Source: DAIMZI01 sp036734025 (GTDB taxonomy: Bacteria > Pseudomonadota > Alphaproteobacteria > Rhizobiales > Rhodomicrobiaceae). Taken from it: DNA of 64,000 bases. The notes beneath the pieces are model-generated. The model was not told the DNA's origin. It did not search any database and saw only the letters and a list, made by a program, of their open reading frames with translations. The position numbers and the translations under genes were made by a program. Shown piece by piece: positions 43,707-54,827 of this stretch. Positions within the stretch are counted from its first letter, which is position 1; the number at the start of each line of letters is the position of its first letter. Where the stretch lies: NCBI GenBank assembly GCA_036734025.1, contig DAIMZI010000009.1, positions 1 through 64,000 on the forward strand. The letters run 5' to 3'.

Positions 43707-45524
43707 ATGCCAGATCCATCAACGCCGAATGTAGTCGATGCCGCCTTGATCGACGCAGCGCGCGATGCGCGTGCGTGGCCGTTCGAAGAAGCGCGCAAGC
43801 TGCTCAAGCGGTTCGAAAAATCCGGCATGCCTGATGTGGTGCTGTTCGAAACCGGCTATGGCCCATCCGGCCTGCCGCATATCGGCACATTCGGCGAAGT
43901 CGCGCGCACGAGCATGGTGCGCCATGCCTTCGAGACGCTCAGCGGGCTGAAGACGCGGCTGGTCTGCTTTTCCGACGACATGGACGGATTGCGCAAGGTG
44001 CCGACGAACGTGCCGAACCGCGAGAATATGGAACGATATCTGGGCTTGCCCCTGTCGCGCGTCCCTGATCCCTTCAGCGATGACTATGACAGTTTCGCCG
44101 CGCACAACAATGCCCGCTTGCGCCGCTTCCTCGATCAGTTCGGCTTTGATTACGAGTTCTTTTCGGCCACCGAATGTTACAAAGCCGGCCGCTTCGATGA
44201 AACGCTGCTGAAGATGCTGCGCGCCTATGATGCCGTGATGGAGATCATCCTGCCGACGCTGGGCGAGGAGCGCCGCAAGACCTATTCGCCGTTCCTGCCC
44301 GTCTGTCCGCGCTCGGGTCGCGTGCTTCAGGTGCCGATGGTCGCGCGCGATGTCGAGGCCGGCACGATCACGTATGAGGACCCCGAAACCGGGAAGCGCA
44401 CGGAAACGCAGGTGACGGGCGGGCGTGTCAAATGCCAGTGGAAGGCCGACTGGGCGCTGCGCTGGTGCGCGCTCGGCGTCGATTACGAGATGGCCGGCAA
44501 GGACCTGATCGATTCAGTCAACCTGTCGTCGAGGATATGCCGGGCGCTCGGCGGGCGTCCGCCTGAAAGCTTCATCTACGAATTGTTCCTCGATGAAAAT
44601 GGCGAGAAGATTTCCAAGTCGCGTGGCAACGGGCTGACGATAGAGGAATGGCTGACTTACGCCTCGCCCGAGAGCCTGAGCATGTTCATGTTCCAGAAGC
44701 CCAAATCTGCGCGCAAGCTCTATTTCGACATCATTCCGAAGACCGTCGATGAATATTTGAGCTTCCTCGACAAATATCCCGGGCAACCGCTGGGCGAACA
44801 GGTGAACAATCCCGCATGGCATATTCATCTGGGTGAGCCGCCGCGTGCGGATCTGCCGATCAGCTTTGCGCTTCTGCTCAATCTGGTGAGTGCCTCGAAC
44901 GCCCATGACAAGGAAACCTTGTGGGGCTTCATCGGCCGCTATGCGCCTGACGCCGCGCCCGCGACGCATCCCGAGCTGGACCGGCTGGTCGGTTATGCGA
45001 TTGCCTATTTCCGCGATTTCGTCGCGCCTTCCAAGACCTTCCGCGATCCCGACGCGCGCGAACGCGCCGCGATCGTGGAGCTTCACGGCCGGCTGGGTGA
45101 GATCGCCGAGCGCGCGGATGGTGAAGAAATCCAGGCCGTCGTCTATGAAATCGGCAAGACACATCAGTTCGAGCCGCTGCGCGATTGGTTTCGCGCGCTT
45201 TATGAAGTGCTGCTTGGCCAGACACAGGGGCCGCGCTTTGGCTCCTTCGCAGAACTTTACGGCATCGCCAATACCAGACACCTGATAGCGCAAATATTGA
45301 GCCTTGAGGCGCCGGGCGGCGTGCTGCGCGAGGCTGTTGCCGGAGCGACGCAAGAAGCAGCCGCCAAATCGACCGCCAAGCCAGCGCGCAAGGCAAGCGC
45401 CAAACCCGAAGCAAGCGGAAAATCGCCGGAAAAGAAGAAGCCAACCGACAAGAAGACATCGCGAGGCGCGCCGACGGCAAAACCGGCAGGCGCGAAGAAA
45501 CGCAAGGAAAAGGCGCGCGGCTGA
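43707..45524 (+). CDS. lysK: Class I lysyl-tRNA synthetase with a basic tail
   Basis: Charges tRNA-Lys. It is the class I (archaeal-type) enzyme, which many alphaproteobacteria use instead of the class II LysS. The product is 605 aa from the ATG at 43707. The Rossmann signatures are present: GPSGLPHIGTFGE (HIGH equivalent HIGT, about 50-53) and KISKSRG (KMSKS equivalent, about 305). After about residue 545 the sequence becomes a Lys/Ala/Pro-rich tail of nearly 60 residues (AKPARKASAK, SPEKKKPTDKKT, AKKRKEKARG) with no place in the usual fold. The tail may bind RNA. Confidence 0.95.
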   Translation: MPDPSTPNVVDAALIDAARDARAWPFEEARKLLKRFEKSGMPDVVLFETGYGPSGLPHIGTFGEVARTSMVRHAFETLSGLKTRLVCFSDDMDGLRKVPTNVPNRENMERYLGLPLSRVPDPFSDDYDSFAAHNNARLRRFLDQFGFDYEFFSATECYKAGRFDETLLKMLRAYDAVMEIILPTLGEERRKTYSPFLPVCPRSGRVLQVPMVARDVEAGTITYEDPETGKRTETQVTGGRVKCQWKADWALRWCALGVDYEMAGKDLIDSVNLSSRICRALGGRPPESFIYELFLDENGEKISKSRGNGLTIEEWLTYASPESLSMFMFQKPKSARKLYFDIIPKTVDEYLSFLDKYPGQPLGEQVNNPAWHIHLGEPPRADLPISFALLLNLVSASNAHDKETLWGFIGRYAPDAAPATHPELDRLVGYAIAYFRDFVAPSKTFRDPDARERAAIVELHGRLGEIAERADGEEIQAVVYEIGKTHQFEPLRDWFRALYEVLLGQTQGPRFGSFAELYGIANTRHLIAQILSLEAPGGVLREAVAGATQEAAAKSTAKPARKASAKPEASGKSPEKKKPTDKKTSRGAPTAKPAGAKKRKEKARG

Positions 45525-45621
45525 AAAAAAAACGCGATCAGGGCAGTATGGCCGCGCGCTGATGCCTGCGTGACTGATCTGGGAGGAAACAGCCATTCAA
45601 CAGCTTGCGGACCGGTCCCCC

Positions 45622-45966
45622 ATGACCACGATCTACAAGATTGCCGATGCCGCCGAATGGCGTGCTGCGCGCTCGTCCGGCGCCTATCACGGCTCAAGCG
45701 ATGACATTCACGACGGCTACATTCATTTCTCCACGGCCGCGCAACTGCCCGGCACTGCGAACAAGCATTTCGCCGGTCGCGACGGTTTGGTGCTCATTGC
45801 GGTCGACGCCATGCAACTCGGCGATGCGCTCAAGTGGGAGCACGCGCGCAACGGTGAACGCTTCCCCCATCTTTATGCGCCGCTGCCCGTGGAGGCCGCG
45901 ATCTGGTTCACCCCGCTGATCCTGCGACCTGATGGCACCCATGATCTGCCTGAGGAACTGCCATGA
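45622..45966 (+). CDS. DUF952 family protein
   Basis: The product is 114 aa. MTTIYKIADAAEWRAARSSG opens it and DGYIHFSTAAQLPGTANKHFAG (in parts) follows; the I-H-x-S motif and the closing HLYAPLP with the hydrophobic strand are the DUF952 signature. Its fold is believed to be related to ADP-ribosyltransferase-like enzymes; the function is unknown. Its stop overlaps the pyrD start in ATGA, a coupling that I recall from other Rhizobiales. Confidence 0.92.
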   Translation: MTTIYKIADAAEWRAARSSGAYHGSSDDIHDGYIHFSTAAQLPGTANKHFAGRDGLVLIAVDAMQLGDALKWEHARNGERFPHLYAPLPVEAAIWFTPLILRPDGTHDLPEELP

Positions 45967-47060
45967 TCGCCGGTCTCATGCGCCTTGCGCAGGCCGGCTT
46001 GCTGAGCCTTGAGCCTGAACGCGCGCATGAATTGTCGCTGCGGGCGCTGGAAGCCGGATTTTATCCGCGCCAGCAAGCGCCCGATGATCCACGTCTTGCC
46101 CAGTCGTTCTGGGGTCTCGGATTTGCCAATCCGCTCGGCATGGCGGCGGGATACGACAAGGATGCCCGCGTGCCGGGGGCGCTGATGGAGATGGGCTTCG
46201 GTTTCGTCGAGATCGGCACCGTGACGCCGCGTCCGCAGGCCGGCAATCCTGCGCCGCGGGTGTTCCGTCTGGTGCGTGAGCGCGGAGCGATAAACCGTCT
46301 TGGCTTCAACAGCCAGGGTCACCGCGCGGTGCACGAGCGTCTTGCCACAGCGCGGCCGGGTGGAGTGCTCGGGGTCAATATCGGCGCCAACAAGGACAGC
46401 GCCGACATGATCGCCGACTATGAGAGCGGTATGCGCGCCTTTGCCGATTGCGCCGATTATTTCACGCTCAACATCTCGTCGCCGAACACGCCGGGCCTGC
46501 GCGATCTTCAGGCGCCGGTGCGCCTTGCAGAGTTGCTGGGGCGGCTGAGTGCGGTGCGCACCGAACTGACTGCCGAGGAAGGGCGCCGCACGCCGCTACT
46601 TATCAAACTGTCACCGGATATTGCCGATGACGACCTGCCGGCCGTGATCAACACGCTGATGGCGCATGATGTCGATGGTCTGGTGATCAGCAACACCACG
46701 CTCGCGCGCGACAAGGTGCAATCCTCTGTCCATGCCGGCCAGTCAGGCGGGCTTTCGGGGCGCCCGCTGTTTGAACGCTCCACGCGCATGCTGGCCAGGG
46801 TTCATCTGCTGACCGGCGGCCGGGTGCCGCTTGTCGGGGTCGGCGGCGTGGATTCAGGTGAAACTGCGCTCGCGAAGATCCGCGCGGGCGCGTCGCTGCT
46901 ACAGCTTTACACCGGCCTCGTCTATGCGGGTGCCGGGCTGATTGGCGAGATCAAGGCACATCTGCTCCAGGCGCTGGATCAGGGTGGCTTCCGCTCGCTG
47001 GACGGGCTGTCTGGCGTGGACGCCGCGGACTGGGCCGCGCGCGCGCCCGATTTGCGGTAG
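45963..47060 (+). CDS. pyrD: Dihydroorotate dehydrogenase (quinone, class 2)
   Basis: Membrane-associated FMN enzyme that oxidises dihydroorotate to orotate in pyrimidine synthesis and passes electrons to quinone. The product is 365 aa, class 2 length, with the N-terminal helices (about 1-40) that bind the membrane. NPLGMAAGYDKDA (about 55-67), GFVEIGTVTPRPQAGNPAPRVFR (in parts), INRLGFNSQGH, and the catalytic-serine region NISSPNTPGLRDLQ (about 168-181) are clear. LIKLSPD, SNTT and GGLSGRPLF complete the FMN site. Coupled to the DUF952 gene by ATGA. Confidence 0.97.
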   Translation: MIAGLMRLAQAGLLSLEPERAHELSLRALEAGFYPRQQAPDDPRLAQSFWGLGFANPLGMAAGYDKDARVPGALMEMGFGFVEIGTVTPRPQAGNPAPRVFRLVRERGAINRLGFNSQGHRAVHERLATARPGGVLGVNIGANKDSADMIADYESGMRAFADCADYFTLNISSPNTPGLRDLQAPVRLAELLGRLSAVRTELTAEEGRRTPLLIKLSPDIADDDLPAVINTLMAHDVDGLVISNTTLARDKVQSSVHAGQSGGLSGRPLFERSTRMLARVHLLTGGRVPLVGVGGVDSGETALAKIRAGASLLQLYTGLVYAGAGLIGEIKAHLLQALDQGGFRSLDGLSGVDAADWAARAPDLR

Positions 47061-47363
47061 ACATCGCGGCGCCCTTCTGGCAAATCCAAGGGCCATGACA
47101 CTTCCCCAAACCGGAATTGTGACACCGTTCTGCTATCGAGACCGGGGATATGGGCATTCGCCCGATTTGCCGTGCTGAACATTATGCGGCGGGGCGGGGA
47201 ATTTGCGGCGCAAGGACATGGGGCAACGGAGCATGCGCGCCCACCAGACGGTTGCCGGAGCCTTTGCCCTCCATTGCGGACCGCCGCCCCGGCCTGTGGT
47301 TGAAGAAGCCCGTATTCCCCATATAAAGGCGATCGGGATAGGTTTGCGAGAGGCGAACGAGTT
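47061..47363. other. Intergenic region pyrD-accD
   Basis: 303 bases without a supported gene. It is GC-rich with a short stretch, CCCCATATAAAGGCGATCGGG (about 47318-47338 in parts), that could include a -10-like TATAAA for accD. No terminator hairpin with a T-tract is seen. Confidence 0.4.
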
Positions 47364-48431
47364 GTGAACTGGATCAATAATGTCGTCAGGCCCAAGATCC
47401 GCGATTTCTGGCGAAAGCGCGAGGTGCCCGACAATCTGTGGGTGAAATGCCCAGATAGCGGCCAGATGATCTTCTACCGCGATCTTGAGGCCAACCAGTT
47501 CGTGGTCCCCGGTTCGGGCTATCACATGCGCATGAGCGCGCCCTTACGCCTCGCCGGCCTGATGGATGGCGGCGAATATGAAGCGATCGCCTTGCCTGAA
47601 GTGCCGCTCGATCCGCTCAGGTTCCGTGACGAACGACGTTATGTGGACCGGCTGAAGGACGCCAAGACCAAGACCGGGCTGATCGATGCCGTTCTGGTGG
47701 GTGCCGGCACGCTCAACAATCAGCCGATTGTCGCCGCGGTCCAGGATTTCGACTTCATGGGCGGGTCGCTCGGCATGGCCGCCGGCGAAGCCGTGCTCAG
47801 CGGCATGCTGGAGGCTGTTGCGCGCGAGACGCCGTTCATTCTTTTCGCCGCATCAGGCGGAGCGCGCATGCAGGAAGGGTTGTTGTCGCTCATGCAGATG
47901 CCGCGGACTTCGGTCGGTGTTCAGCGTCTGGCCGATGCGCGCCTGCCCTATATCGTTGTGCTGACCCATCCCACGACCGGCGGCGTGACGGCGTCTTATG
48001 CGATGCTCGGCGACGTTCATATTGCCGAGCCCGGCGCCCTCATCGGCTTTGCCGGTCCGCGCGTCATCGAGCAGACCATCCGCGAGAAATTGCCCGCGGG
48101 TTTCCAGCGCGCCGAATATCTTCTCGAACACGGCATGATCGACATGGTGGTTCACCGTCATCGGCTGCGTTCGGTGCTGAGCGAGATCTGCGCGATGCTG
48201 ATGGCCAATCGCCCTGCGCTGGTCAGGTCGGCGGCGCGCGAACACCTCATCGACGCTGCGCCTGCATCGGCGCTGAACGGCCCGCACCGCCTCACCAACG
48301 GGCGCGCCACGCCGGATGCGGGCAGCGAGCATGAGGATGAGACGCCTGGGGCTGCGAGCGCGGCTTCGGACGATGGTGATGATGCGAACAAGACCCCGGT
48401 TTCAGGACGCGACGGCGCTTCGGTGCAATAG
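47364..48431 (+). CDS. accD: Acetyl-CoA carboxylase carboxyltransferase subunit beta
   Basis: Beta subunit of the carboxyltransferase that makes malonyl-CoA for fatty-acid synthesis. The start is GTG at 47364 (MNWINNVVRPKIRDFW), the standard N-terminus in Rhizobiales. The product is 355 aa. In place of the four-cysteine zinc ribbon it has only VKCPDSGQMIFYRDLEANQF (about 27-46), usual in this lineage. The crotonase-fold core has FDFMGGSLGMAAGEA (about 130-144), SGGARMQEG (about 166-174), TTGGVTASYAMLGD and GFAGPRVIEQT. The last about 45 residues are acidic and low-complexity. folC follows after 127 bases. Confidence 0.97.
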   Translation: MNWINNVVRPKIRDFWRKREVPDNLWVKCPDSGQMIFYRDLEANQFVVPGSGYHMRMSAPLRLAGLMDGGEYEAIALPEVPLDPLRFRDERRYVDRLKDAKTKTGLIDAVLVGAGTLNNQPIVAAVQDFDFMGGSLGMAAGEAVLSGMLEAVARETPFILFAASGGARMQEGLLSLMQMPRTSVGVQRLADARLPYIVVLTHPTTGGVTASYAMLGDVHIAEPGALIGFAGPRVIEQTIREKLPAGFQRAEYLLEHGMIDMVVHRHRLRSVLSEICAMLMANRPALVRSAAREHLIDAAPASALNGPHRLTNGRATPDAGSEHEDETPGAASAASDDGDDANKTPVSGRDGASVQ

Positions 48432-48558
48432 TTCGTGGTGATCTCGCGCATCTTGATGCAACCCTCTTGTTTCATGTTCACCTTTTTTCGTGTTCAACTT
48501 GTCTGGCGTTCAACTTGGGCTTCATGCCCGGCGACCCGTTGCCCAAAGGACCGATATC

Positions 48559-49887
48559 GTGGCGACCCCTACTTCGGCGCAAATCCTGAGCCGGCTTGAA
48601 AAGCTGCATCCCAAGCTGATCGACCTGTCGCTGGAGCGCATCGAACGGCTGATGCATGCCCTTGGCGATCCGCAGAACGGCCTGCCCCCGGTCATTCATG
48701 TGGCGGGAACGAACGGCAAGGGCTCGGTCGTCGCCTATCTGCGCGCCATGTTCGAAGCCGCGGGCAAGCGCGTGTGCGTTTACACCTCGCCGCATCTGCG
48801 CGACTTTCGCGAACGCATCGCGCTGCCCGCGCCCGGTGGCGCCGAGCCGATTTCGGAGGCCGAGCTGTGCGCGGTTCTGGACCGCGTTGAAACGGCGAAT
48901 GCCGGCCGGCCGATAACCTTTTTCGAGATCACCACCGCCGCAGCATTCCTCGCCTTTTCAGAACAGACCGCCGATGTGGTGATCCTTGAAACCGGTCTCG
49001 GCGGGCGGCTGGATGCCACCAACATCATCGCCAGACCCGCTTTGAGCATCATTACCCCGGTCTCGATCGACCATTGCACCTTTCTGGGCGATAATGTGCG
49101 CGCCATTGCAGGGGAGAAGGCCGGGATCATCAAGCCGGGCACTCCCTGCGTGGTCGGGCGCCAGTGCGATACTGCGCTCGGCGTGTTGATTGAACGCGCC
49201 CATGAACTGGGCGCGCCGATGTTTGCCTTCGGTCATGACTGGGATGTGTTCGAGCAGCATGGGCGGCTGGTCTTTCAGGACGGCAATGCGCTCATCGACC
49301 TGCCGTTGCCGCGCTTGCTCGGGCGTCATCAGCTTGACAATGCGGGGATCGCAGTGGCTGCGGCCCGACAGCTCGCTCATCTGGGCCTGGGCGAAGAGCA
49401 TATCGCGCGAGGACTTGGTAGCGCGGTCTGGCCGGGGCGCCTTGAACGGCTCGGGCCCGGCGCGCTCTATTCGCTCACCTTTCCGGGTTCGGAACTCTGG
49501 CTGGATGGCGGGCACAACGAGGCTGCCTCCAAGGCGCTGGCCTGCGCGATGGCCGAGCTTGAGGAGCGCGTCTCGTGTCCGCTGCACCTAATCATCGGGA
49601 TGATGTCCACCAAGGACGCCGCCGCATTTCTCGCGCCATTCGAAGGGCTGGCGGAGTTTGTCGTGCCGCTTTCAATCCCCGGCCAGCCCAATGCCTACAC
49701 GGCGGAGGAACTCTCCGACATGGCGAGGCATCAGGGGCTTTTTTCCGAGCCGGCATCTGATCTGGAAGATGCGTTCAATCTCAGCCGCAGCGTCGGGCGT
49801 GGGCCGGTCCGGCTGCTGATCACCGGTTCGTTGTACCTGGCCGGTGTTGTGCTTGAGGCCCACGAACATGGGCTGGCGCGCATATGA
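48559..49887 (+). CDS. folC: Bifunctional dihydrofolate/folylpolyglutamate synthase
   Basis: Adds glutamate to dihydropteroate and to folates. The product is 442 aa from a GTG at 48559, chosen for AAAGGA 9 bases upstream; a GTG at 48490 would add 23 unlikely residues. Mur-ligase-like features are HVAGTNGKGSVVAYLR (ATP loop, about 46-61), YTSPHLRDFRERI (about 75-87), LETGLGGRLDATN (about 142-154), and SIDHCTFLGDN then EKAGIIKPG. The C-terminal ligase domain carries LDGGHNEAA (about 315-323). The accD-folC linkage is the usual one in alphaproteobacteria. Confidence 0.95.
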   Translation: MATPTSAQILSRLEKLHPKLIDLSLERIERLMHALGDPQNGLPPVIHVAGTNGKGSVVAYLRAMFEAAGKRVCVYTSPHLRDFRERIALPAPGGAEPISEAELCAVLDRVETANAGRPITFFEITTAAAFLAFSEQTADVVILETGLGGRLDATNIIARPALSIITPVSIDHCTFLGDNVRAIAGEKAGIIKPGTPCVVGRQCDTALGVLIERAHELGAPMFAFGHDWDVFEQHGRLVFQDGNALIDLPLPRLLGRHQLDNAGIAVAAARQLAHLGLGEEHIARGLGSAVWPGRLERLGPGALYSLTFPGSELWLDGGHNEAASKALACAMAELEERVSCPLHLIIGMMSTKDAAAFLAPFEGLAEFVVPLSIPGQPNAYTAEELSDMARHQGLFSEPASDLEDAFNLSRSVGRGPVRLLITGSLYLAGVVLEAHEHGLARI

Positions 49888-50062
49888 ACCCCTTATGCAG
49901 GCATGCGTTCAGGGGCGCCTGATGCATGCGGCCAAACCGGACGGCCCGCATAATGACTTGGACGCATGCGCTCACTCGCGCTACCTTGACAAGCCTGCGA
50001 CCTATCAGCAATACGGACGCCGCTTGAGCAGAATTTCCAACGTTCCGTCTGCGCCACCGCAG

Positions 50063-50977
50063 ATGCGGCCCCCCCTCGGGCCGCCAGCACAGAGCATCCG
50101 CGTCGGCCCTGCGCTCATTGCGGCCATGCTTGTCATTTTCGCGCTATCATGGCCCGTGCGGGCTTCGTGCGGCATCGACGATGCGCCCTGCGTGGTGCCG
50201 CTGGGAGAATATCGCGTGATGCTGCCAGCCAGTGCACGCCCTGTGACCGGTTTTCCCGCCGTGATGTTCTTTCATGGCTATGGCGCCTCGGCCCTGCAGA
50301 CGCTGCGCAACAAGGCAATGGTCGATACGTTCCTGGCACGCGGCTATGCGCTGATCGCGCCCGAAGGAACCGCGCGCGAGGGCATGAAGGGGCGCACCTG
50401 GTCGTTTCATCCGCACAGGTTCAAGGCCCGCGACGAGATGGCCTTCACGCGGCAGGTCCTGAGCGATGCCAGCGCACGCCACGGCGTCGACCGCAAGCGC
50501 ATTCTGCTCTCCGGCTTTTCGATCGGCGGTTCGCTGACATGGTATCTGGCATGCCAGGATCCGGGCCTTGCTGCGGCCTTTGCGCCAGTGGCCGGCGCGT
50601 TCTGGCGTCCGCATCCAGCAAGGGGCACGTGCGCCGGGCCGGTGCGGCTGTTGCATACGCATGGTTGGCGTGATGAGACCGTTCCGCTTGAAGGCCGTGT
50701 GCTGCGCAATGGCACGCTGTTGCAGGGCGATGTGTTCCACGGGCTTGAGCTGCTGCGTGATCTGAACCGCTGCGACGCGATGCGCGCCGATGCCTATGAG
50801 ACAGATGGCGCGTTCTGGCGGCGCTGGTGGACGCGGTGCGCACCGAATTCGCGGCTTGAACTCGCGCTGAATACGCAAGGGCACATGGTGCCGCCGGGCT
50901 GGGCCGAGATGGCCATTGACTGGTTCGAGCGCGAGGTCATCAACGCGCCACGGACCGCCGGCCAGACGGCACATTGA
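50063..50977 (+). CDS. Secreted PHB-depolymerase-type esterase
   Basis: The product is 304 aa from the ATG at 50063, followed by a hydrophobic signal segment (ALIAAMLVIFALSWPVRA, about 17-34). The open frame extends upstream to 49844 into the folC 3' end, but that part lacks a signal. It belongs to the alpha/beta-hydrolase family of the poly(3-hydroxybutyrate) depolymerase/feruloyl esterase type: VMFFHGYGAS (about 67-76), nucleophile GFSIGG (serine 153), THGWRDETVP with the acid, and QGHMVPPGW with the histidine. Exported, so storage-granule use is doubtful; extracellular or periplasmic polyester or xylan esters are candidates. Substrate unknown. Confidence 0.83.
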   Translation: MRPPLGPPAQSIRVGPALIAAMLVIFALSWPVRASCGIDDAPCVVPLGEYRVMLPASARPVTGFPAVMFFHGYGASALQTLRNKAMVDTFLARGYALIAPEGTAREGMKGRTWSFHPHRFKARDEMAFTRQVLSDASARHGVDRKRILLSGFSIGGSLTWYLACQDPGLAAAFAPVAGAFWRPHPARGTCAGPVRLLHTHGWRDETVPLEGRVLRNGTLLQGDVFHGLELLRDLNRCDAMRADAYETDGAFWRRWWTRCAPNSRLELALNTQGHMVPPGWAEMAIDWFEREVINAPRTAGQTAH

Positions 50978-51090
50978 CAGGACCGCTACTCCTGAGGGCG
51001 TCAAGATGGCGAAAGGGCGCCAAACGGGTGTGCGACCGAAAGGTGATCGCCGCAATGAAAATGATGAATGTACGGACCGAACGCGATGAA

Positions 51091-51165
51091 TGGAGCGGGC
51101 GATGAGATTCGAACTCACGACCCCAACCTTGGCAAGGTTGTGCTCTACCCCTGAGCTACGCCCGC
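51091..51165 (-). tRNA. tRNA-Gly (anticodon GCC)
   Basis: On the minus strand the 75 bases fold as a complete cloverleaf. The acceptor stem is GCGGGCG/CGCCCGC, the D-arm GCTC-AGGGGTA-GAGC, the anticodon stem CAACC/GGTTG with loop TTGCCAA (anticodon GCC), the T-arm has TTCGAAT, and the discriminator T and an encoded CCA end it. Flanked by the esterase gene and the M50 protease gene. Confidence 0.98.
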
Positions 51166-51281
51166 TCAACGACGTATGATATTTGACAGCCGTTGGTGCG
51201 GCTGTGAATGGGTTTTATGGACGAATTGACGGGCGATTGCAAGTGCGCCTGTGAGCCGCCCGACGCAGACTGTCAGCGGAT

Positions 51282-52445
51282 TTATTGCGATGTGCCGGGC
51301 GGGGTGGTGTCCGCCTCGGTGCCCTGTCTGGCGCGCGCATCGGCGCTGAAGAAATTCATGATATCGCGCCTTGTCAGCATGCCGGCCAGACGCGTGCCGT
51401 CCATGACGATCATCCGCGTGTGCCCGCTGCGCGTCATGCGCTTGAGCACCTCCAGCGCCGGTTCGCTGGACTGGGCGGATATCGCCGCGGTGACAGGCTG
51501 CATCACATCAAAGACTCGCGTTTGAGACCATGCGGCGCGCTCGGTCTTCTGCATGTCATCGAGCGTGATCAGCCCTACGACCTCTTCGCTATCGACCACC
51601 GGAAACGATTTGAACCCGAACTGGTAGAAGAAGCGCTCCGCGGCGTCTTCCAGCGTGATGTTGGCGGGCAAGGTGACCGGCGCTCGCGATATCACCTTTT
51701 CCGCGGGCGTGTCGTCCACGGTTTCATAGCTTCTCGCCTGCGCCCTTGCTGCCCCGGCTGCGGTATAGATGAAAAACCCGATCAGCACCTGCCACGTACC
51801 CGCGAGCAGGACGCCGGCATACATGTTGAATGCGCCAAGTCCCATCAGCGCAATGCCGAGCACCGCGCCGACCGTGGCGGCCATGCGGGTTGCGCGGGGC
51901 AGGCTGCCCTGCCACCACCACAAGCCCGCGCGCAGGATGCGTCCGCCATCGAGCGGAAAAGCGGGGATCAGGTTGAATGTGGCCAGAAGGAAATTGATGA
52001 GCGCCAGATAGCCGACCACCGCGGCCATTGCCGGCACGCCGTCAACCAGGCCGCTCGACAAGAGCGCGTAGGACAGGGCGGCAAGGATCATGCTGGCGAT
52101 CGGTCCGGCGATCGCGACCAGAAATTCGACCTTGGCCGTGCGCGGCTCCTCCTCAAGCTGAGCGACTCCGCCAAAGACAAAGAGCGTTATGCCGGATATG
52201 CGCAGGTGATAATTGCGCGCCACGATGGCGTGAGCCAGTTCATGAAAGATGAGCGAAGCAAACAGTCCCAGAGCGCCGACAACCGCCATCCACACATAAA
52301 GCGATTGCTCAAGACCGGGCAGGGCCGTGGGAAAATAGCCGGTGGCGAGAGACCAGACGATGAGGAAAGCCAGCAGGAACCAGGAAAGATCAAGCCCTAT
52401 GCGAAAGCCGAGAATTGAAAAAAGGTAATAGCTCTTGCCGAACAT
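51282..52445 (-). CDS. Site-2-protease-type metallopeptidase with CBS domains (M50)
   Basis: Intramembrane zinc protease, 387 aa, with about five membrane segments in the first 235 residues. HELAH (68-72) is the HExxH zinc motif, and NLIPAFPLDGGRILRA (about 161-176) carries the third ligand (LDG). Residues about 250-375 are two CBS domains (for example SFPVVDSEEVVGLITLDDM and MIVMDGTRLAGMLTRRDIM), which bind adenine nucleotides and could gate activity by energy state. The substrate, perhaps a membrane-bound regulator, is unknown. The 217 bases upstream hold a 21-bp tandem repeat. Confidence 0.92.
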   Translation of the reverse strand: MFGKSYYLFSILGFRIGLDLSWFLLAFLIVWSLATGYFPTALPGLEQSLYVWMAVVGALGLFASLIFHELAHAIVARNYHLRISGITLFVFGGVAQLEEEPRTAKVEFLVAIAGPIASMILAALSYALLSSGLVDGVPAMAAVVGYLALINFLLATFNLIPAFPLDGGRILRAGLWWWQGSLPRATRMAATVGAVLGIALMGLGAFNMYAGVLLAGTWQVLIGFFIYTAAGAARAQARSYETVDDTPAEKVISRAPVTLPANITLEDAAERFFYQFGFKSFPVVDSEEVVGLITLDDMQKTERAAWSQTRVFDVMQPVTAAISAQSSEPALEVLKRMTRSGHTRMIVMDGTRLAGMLTRRDIMNFFSADARARQGTEADTTPPGTSQ

Positions 52446-52521
52446 CGCCGCCGTCTTTCCCGTTCGTTGTCAGGGGCAAAGCATCTGCCCTGCAAGACAT
52501 GTAGCAATGCAACAGGGCCAA

Positions 52522-52600
52522 GAAAAGCCATCGGGCACAAACGAAAAGCCATCGGGCATAAACGAAAAGCCATCGGGCACAAACGAAAAGCCGCAGGGCA
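52522..52600. repeat. Tandem repeat of 21 bp, about 3.8 copies
   Basis: Unit GAAAAGCCATCGGGCACAAAC: copies at 52522-52542, 52543-52563 (one change) and 52564-52584, and a diverged partial at 52585-52600. It lies in the gap between the acs stop (minus) and the M50 gene start (minus). The length is a multiple of three, so frames stay open through it, but no credible gene uses it. It is not a CRISPR array because there are no spacers. Confidence 0.85.
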
Positions 52601-52662
52601 TGACGGCGCGATTGACGCAAGGCGGCGGAAGCGCCTCGTTCGGCGCTTCCTGTTCATACCGC

Positions 52663-54612
<1,950 letters not shown>

Positions 54613-54755
54613 CTTGCGCTTCTCCCACGATCCATTCTGGCGAATATTTTTGCGCTTGCATTATGTCGGGGCAAAGCGGCAGGCGCAACGCCCCGTTCGT
54701 CGAAGCATGCAGCGAAACGCTAGGTTGATTTGTGCCGCTCGTGCCGCACAAACAG

Positions 54756-54795
54756 AAAAGCCGCATCCTTTTATTACGTAAAGGATGCGGCTTTT
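54756..54795 (-). terminator. Strong rho-independent terminator
   Basis: AAAAGCCGCATCCTTT (54756-54771) is perfectly complementary to AAAGGATGCGGCTTTT (54780-54795) with loop TATTACGT. A perfect 16-bp stem with A/T ends works in both directions. It lies 32 bases after the minus-strand beta-barrel gene and insulates acs from it. Confidence 0.9.
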
Positions 54796-54827
54796 GTGCC
54801 GGGGTCGAATGGTCGGATGGAGCGCGC

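Noticed and set aside
52522..52600. CRISPR array
   Set aside because: Units are directly adjacent with no spacers, and no cas genes are present.
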